Source: Actinomycetes bacterium (GTDB lineage Bacteria > Actinomycetota > Acidimicrobiia > Acidimicrobiales > Palsa-688). From it: DNA of 5,035 nucleotides. Location: positions 1-5,035 of the forward strand of contig JAKBBS010000246.1 in NCBI GenBank assembly GCA_021808425.1. The letters are read 5' to 3'. Shown in pieces: positions 1 to 5,035 of the stretch (position 1 is the stretch's first letter; each line of letters starts with the position of its first letter). Below the pieces are notes generated by a model. That model did not search any database, was not told the origin of the DNA, and worked only from the letters and a program-made list of their open reading frames with translations. The position numbers were made by a program, and so were the translations under genes.

Positions 1-2
1 GC

Positions 3-572
3 CCCGCAACGAATGGCTCGTCGCCTCACGTCACATCGTTCGCGAAAGCGCCTCCCCTTTGCATTACGAAGGGCGCCGCCTACACCGCCACCTTCGCGCT
101 CAACGTCGGCAACGTCGTGGTCAGCCTTGACACGACCAAGACGCCGAACACCGCCAACAACTTCGTCGTCCTTTCCCTGTACCACTACTACGACGGGACG
201 GCGCTGTTCCGCACCGACACGTCGATCGGTATCATCCAGGGCGGGTCTCCTACTACCCAGAGCGCAAGCGATCCCGGGCCGGGGTACACGATCCCCGATG
301 AGGGCAAAGGGTTCACCTATGCCCCCGGAGACCTCGTCATGGCGCGCACGAGTGCGCCGAATAGCGCCGGAGCGCAGTTCTTCTTCTGCGTCACGTCCGC
401 CTGCTCTAACCTGAATAGCCAGGGCACCTACGTTGTGTTCGGGCACGTGACGAGCGGACTCAGCGTGCTGCAGAAGATTCTGGCCTCGAGCGTCACCGTC
501 CCGAACAGTCAGCTGGGGGGCGCCCCCGCCAATCTGACCTTGGTCAACAAGATCACCATCAGTGCGTCGTAG
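3..572 (+). CDS. Cyclophilin-type peptidyl-prolyl cis-trans isomerase, 5'-partial, divergent active site
   Basis: The frame is open from base 3, so the start lies before the window; 189 codons are visible, ending at TAG 570-572. A GTG at 117 is inside the domain and is not the start. The cyclophilin fold is recognisable from NNFVVL, YHYYDG, QGGSP, GPGY, the GAQFFF stretch (bases 369-386) and VVFGHV. Cyclophilins isomerise Xaa-Pro bonds during folding. The usual FHRIIPGF active-site loop is replaced by LFRTDTSIGI. The catalytic Arg can be aligned (codon 210-212) with one extra residue after it, and the Gln and Phe of QFF are kept, but His and the loop Phe are lost. Activity may therefore be weak or absent. 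The visible N-terminus (GSSP, APPLCI) matches the next gene, pointing to duplication. Whether a signal peptide or membrane anchor precedes it cannot be seen. Family call is secure; catalytic competence is uncertain. Confidence 0.9.
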   Translation, partial: PATNGSSPHVTSFAKAPPLCITKGAAYTATFALNVGNVVVSLDTTKTPNTANNFVVLSLYHYYDGTALFRTDTSIGIIQGGSPTTQSASDPGPGYTIPDEGKGFTYAPGDLVMARTSAPNSAGAQFFFCVTSACSNLNSQGTYVVFGHVTSGLSVLQKILASSVTVPNSQLGGAPANLTLVNKITISAS

Positions 573-615
573 AACCGCGAACGCTCTGAGAAGGCGCCGA
601 CCTACCGACAAGACC

Positions 616-620
616 GGAGA
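616..620 (+). promoter_or_regulatory. Ribosome binding site of the second cyclophilin gene
   Basis: GGAGA lies 6 bases before the ATG at 627, a normal Shine-Dalgarno spacing. It fixes the start of the second cyclophilin gene. No convincing promoter is seen in the 54 bases between the two cyclophilin genes, so co-transcription is the simplest reading. Confidence 0.65.
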
Positions 621-626
621 CACCCG

Positions 627-1184
627 ATGACTCACCCCTGTCCGCAAGCCGACGGCAGCAGCCCGAAGGTTGCTTCGTTCGACGAGGCGCCGCCGATATG
701 CATCGACCCCGCGCACCGATACAGCGCCGAGATGGTGACGTCTAAGGGGGCGATGCGGATCTCGCTGGACGCCATTGCGGCTCCGGTCACCGTCAACAGC
801 TTCGTTTTCCTCGCTCGCTACCACTACTTCGACGGGGTTGTCTTCCACCGGATAATCCCGGGCTTCGTGCTGCAAGGAGGCGATCCGACCGGGACGGGTC
901 GCGGTGGACCCGGTTACCGCTTCAACGACGAGCTTCCCAAACCGGGGCGATACGAGGTCGGGTCGCTCGCGATGGCGAACGCCGGACCGAACACGAACGG
1001 CAGCCAGTTCTTCGTGATCAGCGGGCCACAAGGCGTAGCGCTTCCCCCCTCGTATTCGCTTTTCGGAAAGGTGATTTCCGGGCTGGACGTCGTGGCTTCG
1101 ATAGACGCAGTCGGTTCTCGCTCCGGGACGCCCAAGGAGCCCGTGGCGATCGAGTCGGTGACCATCACGGAGAGCGCCGACTAG
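627..1184 (+). CDS. Cyclophilin-type peptidyl-prolyl cis-trans isomerase
   Basis: This complete 185-residue protein has one cyclophilin domain from about residue 31 to the end. The active-site signature is intact: FHRIIPGFVLQGGDP (residues 73-87) with the catalytic Arg75, Phe80 and Gln83, then NAGPNTNGSQFF (118-129) with Gln127 and Phe129, then SLFGKV. These match the Arg/Phe/Gln and Gln/Phe set of human cyclophilin A. It should catalyse Xaa-Pro isomerisation in protein folding. There is no signal peptide or membrane segment, so it is probably cytoplasmic. The first 30 residues are polar and carry the GSSP and APPICI motifs shared with the preceding gene, a lineage-type N-terminal extension. 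The ATG is chosen because GGAGA precedes it by 6 bases. It probably forms a two-gene operon with the upstream paralogue. The enzyme type is firm; client proteins are unknown. Confidence 0.95.
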   Translation: MTHPCPQADGSSPKVASFDEAPPICIDPAHRYSAEMVTSKGAMRISLDAIAAPVTVNSFVFLARYHYFDGVVFHRIIPGFVLQGGDPTGTGRGGPGYRFNDELPKPGRYEVGSLAMANAGPNTNGSQFFVISGPQGVALPPSYSLFGKVISGLDVVASIDAVGSRSGTPKEPVAIESVTITESAD

Positions 1185-1198
1185 CCAGGTCGATCGAT

Positions 1199-1227
1199 CG
1201 TGGCCACAGGGACTGCCCGGGGCCACG
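1199..1227. terminator. Possible bidirectional hairpin terminator between converging genes
   Basis: A perfect 7-bp inverted repeat (CGTGGCC at 1199-1205, GGCCACG at 1221-1227) encloses a nested GGG/CCC pair (1209-1211 and 1216-1218) with an ACTG loop. It sits in the 67-bp gap between the end of the cyclophilin gene and the end of the minus-strand peptidase, where a two-way terminator would be expected. No T-run follows on either strand, so a classical intrinsic terminator is not shown; actinobacteria often use U-poor hairpins. Confidence 0.4.
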
Positions 1228-1251
1228 CAGAGAAATCTGGAGGCCCGCGGG

Positions 1252-1929
1252 TCAGTTCTCGTTCAGCGCTTCCAGGCCGACAGCTCGGCCGTCCACATAG
1301 ATCGCCACGGCACCTGCACCGTCGCTGCGCCACGACCCGTCAGGGTCGCGGATCAGCGCTGTGCGCTCGTCGATAGCGGCAATCCGCAAGTGGCCAGTCG
1401 CCAACGAGACGCTTCTGCGGGCCTTCTCCTGCGACCAAGTGTCGTAATGAGGAAGCACCGCCAGGCGCTCCAACAGACCGAGGCCCAGTGTGAGGGCCCC
1501 GCCGCGGGGATCGACCATCGAGTCGCCCAAGACCATCGCCCCTGCGGAAGAGCCCGCGAGGACGGCGCCGTTGCGCCAAGACGCGACAAGCGCCGACCAG
1601 GCCGGGGTGTCTTTGAGCACGGACCTCAGGTGTATCGGAGAGCCTCCCCCGATGTAGGTGAACCGCGACGACGCGAGCCTCGCTACCAGGTCGGAGTCGA
1701 AGGCGTCAGGTCGCGCGAGGATCATCAAGCCCGAGGTATCAGCACCGAAAGAAGAGAACCAGCGTTTAGCTGTCTCGACCGCTCTGGCAGGGTGCTCGTA
1801 TGCGGCCGCAGTCGGTAGCACCAATACCTCAGGCTTCCCCGACGCCTCCCAGAGGCTCGCGTCGAAGGTGCAGCCGTTCGTCCATTCGGCACCGCCGACG
1901 AGGCAAAGCGCTCCAGTTTCGTTGTTCAT
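1252..1929 (-). CDS. S51-family serine peptidase (peptidase E / cyanophycinase-like)
   Basis: The 225-residue product has the class-I-glutaminase-like fold of MEROPS family S51. An N-terminal LVGGAEW strand-turn (10-16) leads into the domain, followed by VLVLPTAAA (35-43) and the YIGGGSPIHL loop (92-101). The nucleophile elbow is AGSSAGAM (125-132) with Ser128. His161 in VLPHYDTW is the likely catalytic His; the acid could be Asp140, but this is less clear. Family members hydrolyse Asp-Xaa dipeptides (peptidase E) or the beta-Asp-Arg bonds of cyanophycin; which applies here cannot be told from sequence. The length is typical of peptidase E. There is no signal peptide, so it is probably cytoplasmic. 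No alternative in-frame start occurs between the upstream stop (1993-1995) and ATG 1929. A strong GGGAGG (1932-1937) precedes it, but with only 2 bases of spacing. It lies 98 bp downstream of the sigma gene on the same strand and may have its own promoter. Confidence 0.88.
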   Translation of the reverse strand: MNNETGALCLVGGAEWTNGCTFDASLWEASGKPEVLVLPTAAAYEHPARAVETAKRWFSSFGADTSGLMILARPDAFDSDLVARLASSRFTYIGGGSPIHLRSVLKDTPAWSALVASWRNGAVLAGSSAGAMVLGDSMVDPRGGALTLGLGLLERLAVLPHYDTWSQEKARRSVSLATGHLRIAAIDERTALIRDPDGSWRSDGAGAVAIYVDGRAVGLEALNEN

Positions 1930-1931
1930 CG

Positions 1932-1937
1932 CCTCCC
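1932..1937 (-). promoter_or_regulatory. Shine-Dalgarno of the S51 peptidase gene, unusually close to its ATG
   Basis: On the minus strand GGGAGG is followed by only two bases (CG) before the ATG at 1929-1927. This is tighter than the usual 5-9 bases, and may lower initiation efficiency. No better in-frame start codon exists nearby, so the ATG is kept. Confidence 0.5.
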
Positions 1938-2027
1938 ACGGTACCTCGTCAGCCCCCGCTCGAAACGAGTGGGCATCAGCGACGGGCCCCCTTTATTCAA
2001 CGGCCCCGTAGGACAAGACAGGTATTT

Positions 2028-2552
2028 CTAGGACGAGTCGGGTCTCACGACCACCTCTAGGCGCGCCCTTGCCGCCTCCAAATGCTTGCGGACTGTGCCG
2101 GCGGCGATCCCCAAAGCGTCGGCGGCGTCGCTCGTGGACGTGCCCAACAGTAGACACATGACGGCGCACGCCCTTTGGCGGGGCGCCATCGAGGTAAGTG
2201 CTGCTTCGACGTCGAGCCTGCCTGCGACAGCTTCTCCGGTGGTGTCGTCGTCTGCACGGGCTCGGTCCGGTGGATCTCCGACATCCCAGCGCGACGTGCG
2301 AGCGAGGTTTTTTCGCAGGATACGAAACCCGGTCGTATACACGTAGCCGGCCGGGTTCGACCCGCGCCGCACCCGGTTCCAGCGCACGAGGGCGACAGCG
2401 AAGGCTTCCTGGGCAGTCTCCTCGGCGGTCCCCGGGTCAGCCCCCGCCATGCGTAAAGCCTTGACAAGACGCCCGTAGTGCCGCGTGTAGCAGCTGACGA
2501 AATCTGTCTCCTCGCCGGATTCGACGGCCAGGGGTGGATCCACGACGACCAT
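2028..2552 (-). CDS. ECF-type RNA polymerase sigma factor (sigma-70 family)
   Basis: The 174-residue protein has the two-domain plan of extracytoplasmic-function sigma factors. Region 2 spans about residues 17-85: FVSCYTRHYGRLV, then AEETAQEAFAVAL (core RNA polymerase contact and -10 recognition), then NPAGYVYTTGFRILRKNLAR. A charged linker (DRARADDDTTGE) separates it from region 4 at about 114-165, where MAPRQRACAVMCLLLGTS leads into the helix-turn-helix SDAADALGIAAGTVRKHL that would read the -35 element. No regions 1, 1.2 or 3 are present. It probably directs RNA polymerase to a small regulon. It starts 12 bp after the stop of the membrane-protein gene and in the same frame. No clear Shine-Dalgarno is present, so translational coupling is likely. 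ATG 2552 is the first in-frame start after the upstream TGA; a GTG three codons later is possible. The ECF subgroup was not determined. Confidence 0.9.
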   Translation of the reverse strand: MVVVDPPLAVESGEETDFVSCYTRHYGRLVKALRMAGADPGTAEETAQEAFAVALVRWNRVRRGSNPAGYVYTTGFRILRKNLARTSRWDVGDPPDRARADDDTTGEAVAGRLDVEAALTSMAPRQRACAVMCLLLGTSTSDAADALGIAAGTVRKHLEAARARLEVVVRPDSS

Positions 2553-2564
2553 CGTCGCGCCGCG

Positions 2565-3614
2565 TCAGGACCGTGGCGGAGACACGGTCGTAGCCACGCC
2601 CGGAACCCCTCCCACGGTGGTAGGCGGGGCGATGGTCGTCGTCGTGCCGACCACAGGCAGAGTGGGCGTACGATTAGGAAGAACCGCGGGACCGACACCT
2701 CCGAAGCAGACCCTCGGCTGGAAGATGTTCGGGGGGCTCACCCCGAGCGACACCGACGCCTGATGCTCCAACACGTTTCCCGGCCCGTAAGCCTGCAGGG
2801 TGGCGAAAGGGCTATTCGTGACGCTCCCCGTCGGAGCAGCCACGGTCAGTGCCACCCAGCCGTCTACCGGTGCCATCTGGTCCAGAACCTTCGAGCCCGA
2901 AGCGCCTTGGCCGACACCGGACAGCGTCACGTTGTCCACGTCCGACGGAACGTGAGCGACGACCACATAAAGCGGGGCTCCTTCGGAGACACCGATTCTG
3001 TTAGCGGTGACAAAGTACGCCGTCTGCGCCAACGCCGACGACGGACCCTGGGGCGACGTATTCGACGAGACGGGCGATCCGAGCTCAGAGTAGACGAAAC
3101 CACCTACGGTCCCGACAATCTCGGGCGTCGAAACTTCTGCTTCGAATGTGAGGCTCGTGTAGGGGAGAAGGTACCGGCAGCCTGTAAGGGGGGCCGCGTT
3201 GGTCGGGGGTGGCACCTCGTAACCCCTGATGGTCACGTTCCCAGCAGAGCGCACGAACAGCTTCGTCCAAGGCTTGACGAAGACGGGGACCGCAAGGGCA
3301 CCGGACCCCGACACCCCGGGGGTCGTACCGATAGGTGAGGCCGTCGAAGCGCCAGCATTTGCCTTTCCCGATGAGGTTGCCGGTTGAGTCGAGGCACTCG
3401 AAGGCGCCGTACTCAAATGTTGTAGCGCAACGGAGGTCGGGTGACCCACCGACGCCTCGGCGATCGCCCAGCCCGAGCCGAGCGCGACAACCGCTGTAGT
3501 CGCGATCGACGCCACCAGCGTCTGGCGTCGACGGCGTCCAGCCTTCGCCACGATCGCTTCGAGCTCCCCGCGCCCGGCGAGAGGCGAGTCCAAGATGTCG
3601 TAGGGATCTTGCAT
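2565..3614 (-). CDS. Single-pass membrane protein of unknown function, upstream of the sigma factor
   Basis: I do not recognise the family of this 349-residue protein. Residues 1-31 are a short cytoplasmic-type tail ending in a basic stop (RRRR, 27-30). Residues 32-53 form one hydrophobic helix. The positive-inside rule puts the rest outside the cell. A Ser/Thr/Ala/Pro-rich linker (about 68-105) precedes a beta-rich segment (about 106-310) with only two cysteines, Cys146 and Cys303, which could form a disulfide. The tail (about 315-349) is rich in Thr, Pro, Val and Gly, as in cell-wall spacers. Being co-directional with and 12 bp ahead of a sigma gene suggests a regulatory partner such as an anti-sigma factor. 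However, the inner tail is far shorter than known anti-sigma domains and lacks the HxxxCxxC zinc motif. ATG 3614 is the first possible start in the open frame and has no visible Shine-Dalgarno. The coding call is favoured over the antisense frames by its coherent topology. Confidence 0.8.
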   Translation of the reverse strand: MQDPYDILDSPLAGRGELEAIVAKAGRRRRQTLVASIATTAVVALGSGWAIAEASVGHPTSVALQHLSTAPSSASTQPATSSGKANAGASTASPIGTTPGVSGSGALAVPVFVKPWTKLFVRSAGNVTIRGYEVPPPTNAAPLTGCRYLLPYTSLTFEAEVSTPEIVGTVGGFVYSELGSPVSSNTSPQGPSSALAQTAYFVTANRIGVSEGAPLYVVVAHVPSDVDNVTLSGVGQGASGSKVLDQMAPVDGWVALTVAAPTGSVTNSPFATLQAYGPGNVLEHQASVSLGVSPPNIFQPRVCFGGVGPAVLPNRTPTLPVVGTTTTIAPPTTVGGVPGVATTVSPPRS

Positions 3615-3623
3615 ACTTATGTA

Positions 3624-3645
3624 AAGCCGGAACGAAGCCGGATCG
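3624..3645. repeat. Tandem 11-bp direct repeat in the divergent intergenic region
   Basis: AAGCCGGAACG (3624-3634) is followed immediately by AAGCCGGATCG (3635-3645), identical at 10 of 11 positions. The period of 11 bases is close to one helical turn, so both copies would face the same side of the DNA. The pair begins 10 bp upstream of the membrane-protein start and about 54 bp ahead of the likely start of the divergent DUF4190 gene. It is a candidate operator, but function is inferred only from placement. Confidence 0.5.
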
Positions 3646-3686
3646 CGTAGCTCGTGGCTTATGTTGGAAAGAAATCCTTCGGCGAT

Positions 3687-3692
3687 GGGAGG
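3687..3692 (+). promoter_or_regulatory. Ribosome binding site deciding the start of the DUF4190 gene
   Basis: GGGAGG is 6 bases before GTG 3699 and 3 bases before GTG 3696, both in frame. The upstream in-frame GTG at 3654 has no Shine-Dalgarno and would place this motif inside the coding region. The motif therefore favours GTG 3699 as the start. Confidence 0.6.
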
Positions 3693-3698
3693 TCGGTG

Positions 3699-4322
3699 GT
3701 GTCAAACGACGCAAAGTCGGAATTCGGGGGCATGTGCTTCGCCGGCCACGACGTGCCAAAGGGTGCCTTTTACTGTCCTTCATGCGGCGCACCTGCGGTT
3801 CAGGCGGGTCAACCCCAAGGCAGCCATCCCCCCCAGGGGGTCTGGAACGGCGCGGCGGGCCAGGCTCCAGGCGCCTCGCCAGTCGGCCGACCTCACCCGC
3901 CAAGGAATCGGCCCCCGATTTCCGCCGTGCCCCTCGTCCCGCCTCCCCTCGACGCGCCGCTGTTCCCCGGGCTGGCACCGTACGGCTCGCCGATCCCTCC
4001 CCAGCCCGGGTGGGGGCCTGCACGGCGAAACTGTCCTCGCCCCGCCTGGTCCGCTTACGGGTCGGAGGACGCTGTCAGCAGATACAGGCGCGACTCGAAC
4101 GGGCTGGCCATCGCTTCGTTGGCCTTCGGAGCACTGTGGATCTTCTGGTTCGGGTCAATCCTCGCGGTGCTGTTCGGACACCTCGCGCTGCATCAGATCC
4201 GGCGCCGCAACCGTCTCGGCCAGCGACAGACCGGCACTGGTGCCGCCGTCGTCGGCCTTCTGCTCGGCTACGTGGGCTTGGCTGTGCTTGCGATCACAAT
4301 CGTCGCCGGGGTCGCGAACTGA
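3699..4322 (+). CDS. Zinc-ribbon, Pro-rich, DUF4190-type membrane protein
   Basis: With GTG 3699 as start the product has 207 residues; a start at GTG 3654 would give 222. Residues 12-31 carry a compact zinc-ribbon-like knuckle, C-x3-H (Cys13, His17) and CPSC (Cys26, Cys29) followed by GAP. A Pro/Gly-rich, low-complexity linker runs from about 33 to 125. The C-terminal part (about 133-207) is DUF4190-like: NGLAIASLAFGALW opens a first membrane helix (about 136-161), then FGHLALHQIRRRNR forms a basic loop, and GAAVVGLLLGYVGLAVLAI is a second helix (about 181-205). The domain is common in actinobacterial membrane proteins but has no settled role, so none is assigned. The zinc ribbon and linker should be cytoplasmic if the basic loop is inside, but the topology is not certain. 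It is divergent from the membrane-protein/sigma operon and convergent with the carboxylase genes. Confidence 0.85.
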   Translation: MSNDAKSEFGGMCFAGHDVPKGAFYCPSCGAPAVQAGQPQGSHPPQGVWNGAAGQAPGASPVGRPHPPRNRPPISAVPLVPPPLDAPLFPGLAPYGSPIPPQPGWGPARRNCPRPAWSAYGSEDAVSRYRRDSNGLAIASLAFGALWIFWFGSILAVLFGHLALHQIRRRNRLGQRQTGTGAAVVGLLLGYVGLAVLAITIVAGVAN

Positions 4323-4355
4323 CTACGTTCCTGGAGTTCGAAAGGTAGCAGCGAG

Positions 4356-4580
4356 CTACGAGCTCGGCGAGACCCACGGGCGGCTTCGCTGCACAGCGTG
4401 CGGCTTCGACCACCACCTGCCGGAGAATCTCCAGTCGTTGGACTCCTCGACCGGCGCCGCCACCACCGACGGACGCGGCCACAGCGCGTCGACGGCTGCG
4501 AGGATAGCTGCTACCTCCTGCGGTGACGGCGACGACATGTTCGACAACGCTGACTCAAGTCTGCGCACCGGGGAGGTCAC
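4356..4580 (-). CDS. Acyl-CoA carboxylase epsilon subunit
   Basis: The 74-residue protein has the hallmarks of the small epsilon subunit found in actinobacterial acyl-CoA carboxylases. An Ala-rich helix, SPQEVAAILAAVDAL (19-33), precedes a Trp-rich end with WRFSGRWW (50-57) and SRPW (66-69). In known complexes epsilon binds the carboxyltransferase beta hexamer and raises its activity with the biotinylated alpha subunit. The GTG start at 4580 overlaps the beta stop in a 4-base GTGA, which implies translational coupling; no Shine-Dalgarno is visible. ATG 4538 is an alternative start giving 60 residues, also without a Shine-Dalgarno. The placement directly after the beta gene strongly supports the call despite the short length. 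It ends 33 bp from the converging DUF4190 gene, and I see no convincing hairpin in that gap. Confidence 0.87.
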   Translation of the reverse strand: MTSPVRRLESALSNMSSPSPQEVAAILAAVDALWPRPSVVAAPVEESNDWRFSGRWWSKPHAVQRSRPWVSPSS

Positions 4581-5035
4581 AGCGGGACGTTGCCGTGCTT
4601 GCGTTTTGGCAGCTCCTCGCGCTTGGAGCGCAGCAGTTCAAGGGACCGGGAGAGCACCTTGCGCGTGTCGGCGGGATCGATGACGTCGTCTATGTATCCT
4701 CGCTCAGCGGCAAGATAGGGGTTGGCGAAGCGCTCCGTGTACTCCTCGACGAGCTCGGCGCGCCGGGCGGCCGGATCCGGCGAAGTAGCAAGCTCCCGTC
4801 GGTAGACGATGTCGACCGCTCCTTGTGGACCCATCACCGCCAGCTCGGCTGACGGCCAGGCGAACGCAAGGTCGGCGCCGATGGACTTCGAGTTCATGAC
4901 GACGTAGGCGCCCCCATACGCCTTGCGTGTGATCACCTGGATCCGCGGCACCGTCGCCTCGCAGTAGGCGTAGAGCAGCTTCGCCCCATGGCGGATGATC
5001 CCGCCGTACTCCTGGTCGGTGCCTGGCATGAAGCC
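4577..5035 (-). CDS. Acyl-CoA carboxylase carboxyltransferase (beta) subunit, 5'-partial C-terminal part
   Basis: The frame runs off the right edge, leaving the last 152 codons, beginning GFMPGTDQEYGGIIRHGAK and ending in the family-typical KRKHGNVPL. This is the C-terminal half-domain of biotin-dependent carboxyltransferases, which move a carboxyl group from biotin to acetyl-, propionyl- or longer acyl-CoA. This feeds fatty-acid synthesis, methylmalonyl-CoA or CO2-fixing routes. The KAYGGAYVVMNSK stretch holds the Gly-Gly-Ala oxyanion loop. The residue after GGAY is Val (codon 4903-4901), where Streptomyces propionyl-CoA carboxylase has Asp422 and its acetyl-CoA carboxylase counterpart has Ile. 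AWPSAELAVMGPQGAV and NPYLAAERGYIDDVIDP are also typical. Because of the Val, a strict propionyl-CoA label is avoided. The gene is followed by and overlaps the epsilon subunit. Confidence 0.96.
   Translation of the reverse strand, partial: GFMPGTDQEYGGIIRHGAKLLYAYCEATVPRIQVITRKAYGGAYVVMNSKSIGADLAFAWPSAELAVMGPQGAVDIVYRRELATSPDPAARRAELVEEYTERFANPYLAAERGYIDDVIDPADTRKVLSRSLELLRSKREELPKRKHGNVPL

Noticed and set aside
1189..1200. GATC-rich run (GTCGATCGATCG) after the cyclophilin gene
   Set aside because: A short simple repeat expected by chance in GC-rich DNA; no function can be inferred.
1984..2006. GGGCC/GGCCC inverted repeat between the sigma and S51 peptidase genes, and a CTCG/CGAG mini-stem at 1959-1969
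   Set aside because: Stems of 5 bp with a 13-base loop and 4 bp respectively, with no T-run. Too weak to call a terminator or attenuator.
2011..2016. TTGTCC on the minus strand as a -35 box for the S51 gene, with TAAAGG 15 bases on as a -10
   Set aside because: The spacing is short and the -10 match is poor. No reliable promoter can be called.
2478..3338. Long plus-strand open frame (286 codons) antisense to the membrane-protein and sigma genes
   Set aside because: Its product is Arg/His/Gly-rich with no recognisable domain. The opposite strand gives a coherent membrane protein and a clear sigma factor, so this is an antisense shadow in GC-rich DNA.
3085..4023. Long minus-strand open frame (312 codons) spanning the divergent intergenic region
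   Set aside because: It is very Arg-rich without domains and overlaps both the membrane-protein gene and the DUF4190 gene. It is not supported.
4323..4355. Possible terminator in the 33-bp gap between the DUF4190 and epsilon genes
   Set aside because: Only a CTAC/GTAG pairing with bulges can be drawn, which is not convincing.
3661..4683. Plus-strand open frame of 340 codons starting at ATG 3661
   Set aside because: It is out of frame with the DUF4190 protein and crosses antisense through the epsilon and beta carboxylase genes. The product is low-complexity Arg/Ser/Ala.

Overview
The window looks like chromosomal DNA of a high-GC Gram-positive bacterium (Actinomycetota). An Acidimicrobiia-like lineage is my guess from the style of the proteins, not something I could test. 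The strongest lineage clue is a small acyl-CoA carboxylase epsilon subunit overlapping a carboxyltransferase beta subunit, an arrangement typical of actinobacteria. A zinc-ribbon/Pro-rich/DUF4190 membrane protein and GC-rich codon use agree with this. No RNA genes, insertion sequences, CRISPR arrays or phage genes were seen.

Left part (1-1254): two tandem plus-strand cyclophilin-type peptidyl-prolyl isomerases. The first is cut by the left edge and has a degenerate active-site loop; the second is complete and canonical. They share an N-terminal signature (GSSP-x-V-x-SF-x2-APP-x-CI), so they are probably a duplicated pair. A GC-rich hairpin at 1199-1227 lies between them and the converging next gene.

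Middle part (1252-3614), minus strand: reading in the direction of transcription, a 349-residue single-pass membrane protein of unknown function, then an ECF-type RNA polymerase sigma factor 12 bp downstream, then after 98 bp an S51-family (peptidase E/cyanophycinase-like) serine peptidase. The first two form a probable signalling operon in an unusual order, with the membrane protein first. Both lie in the same reading frame, separated by one TGA and four codons.

Right part (3615-5035): a divergent intergenic region carrying a tandem 11-bp direct repeat separates the membrane-protein/sigma operon from a plus-strand zinc-ribbon DUF4190 membrane protein. That gene converges on the minus-strand acyl-CoA carboxylase beta (partial, cut by the right edge) and epsilon genes, which overlap by 4 bp.

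Most of the window is ordinary housekeeping. The least explained piece is the membrane-protein/sigma pair with its repeat-bearing upstream region: a plausible trans-envelope regulatory unit whose membrane partner matches no family I recognise.
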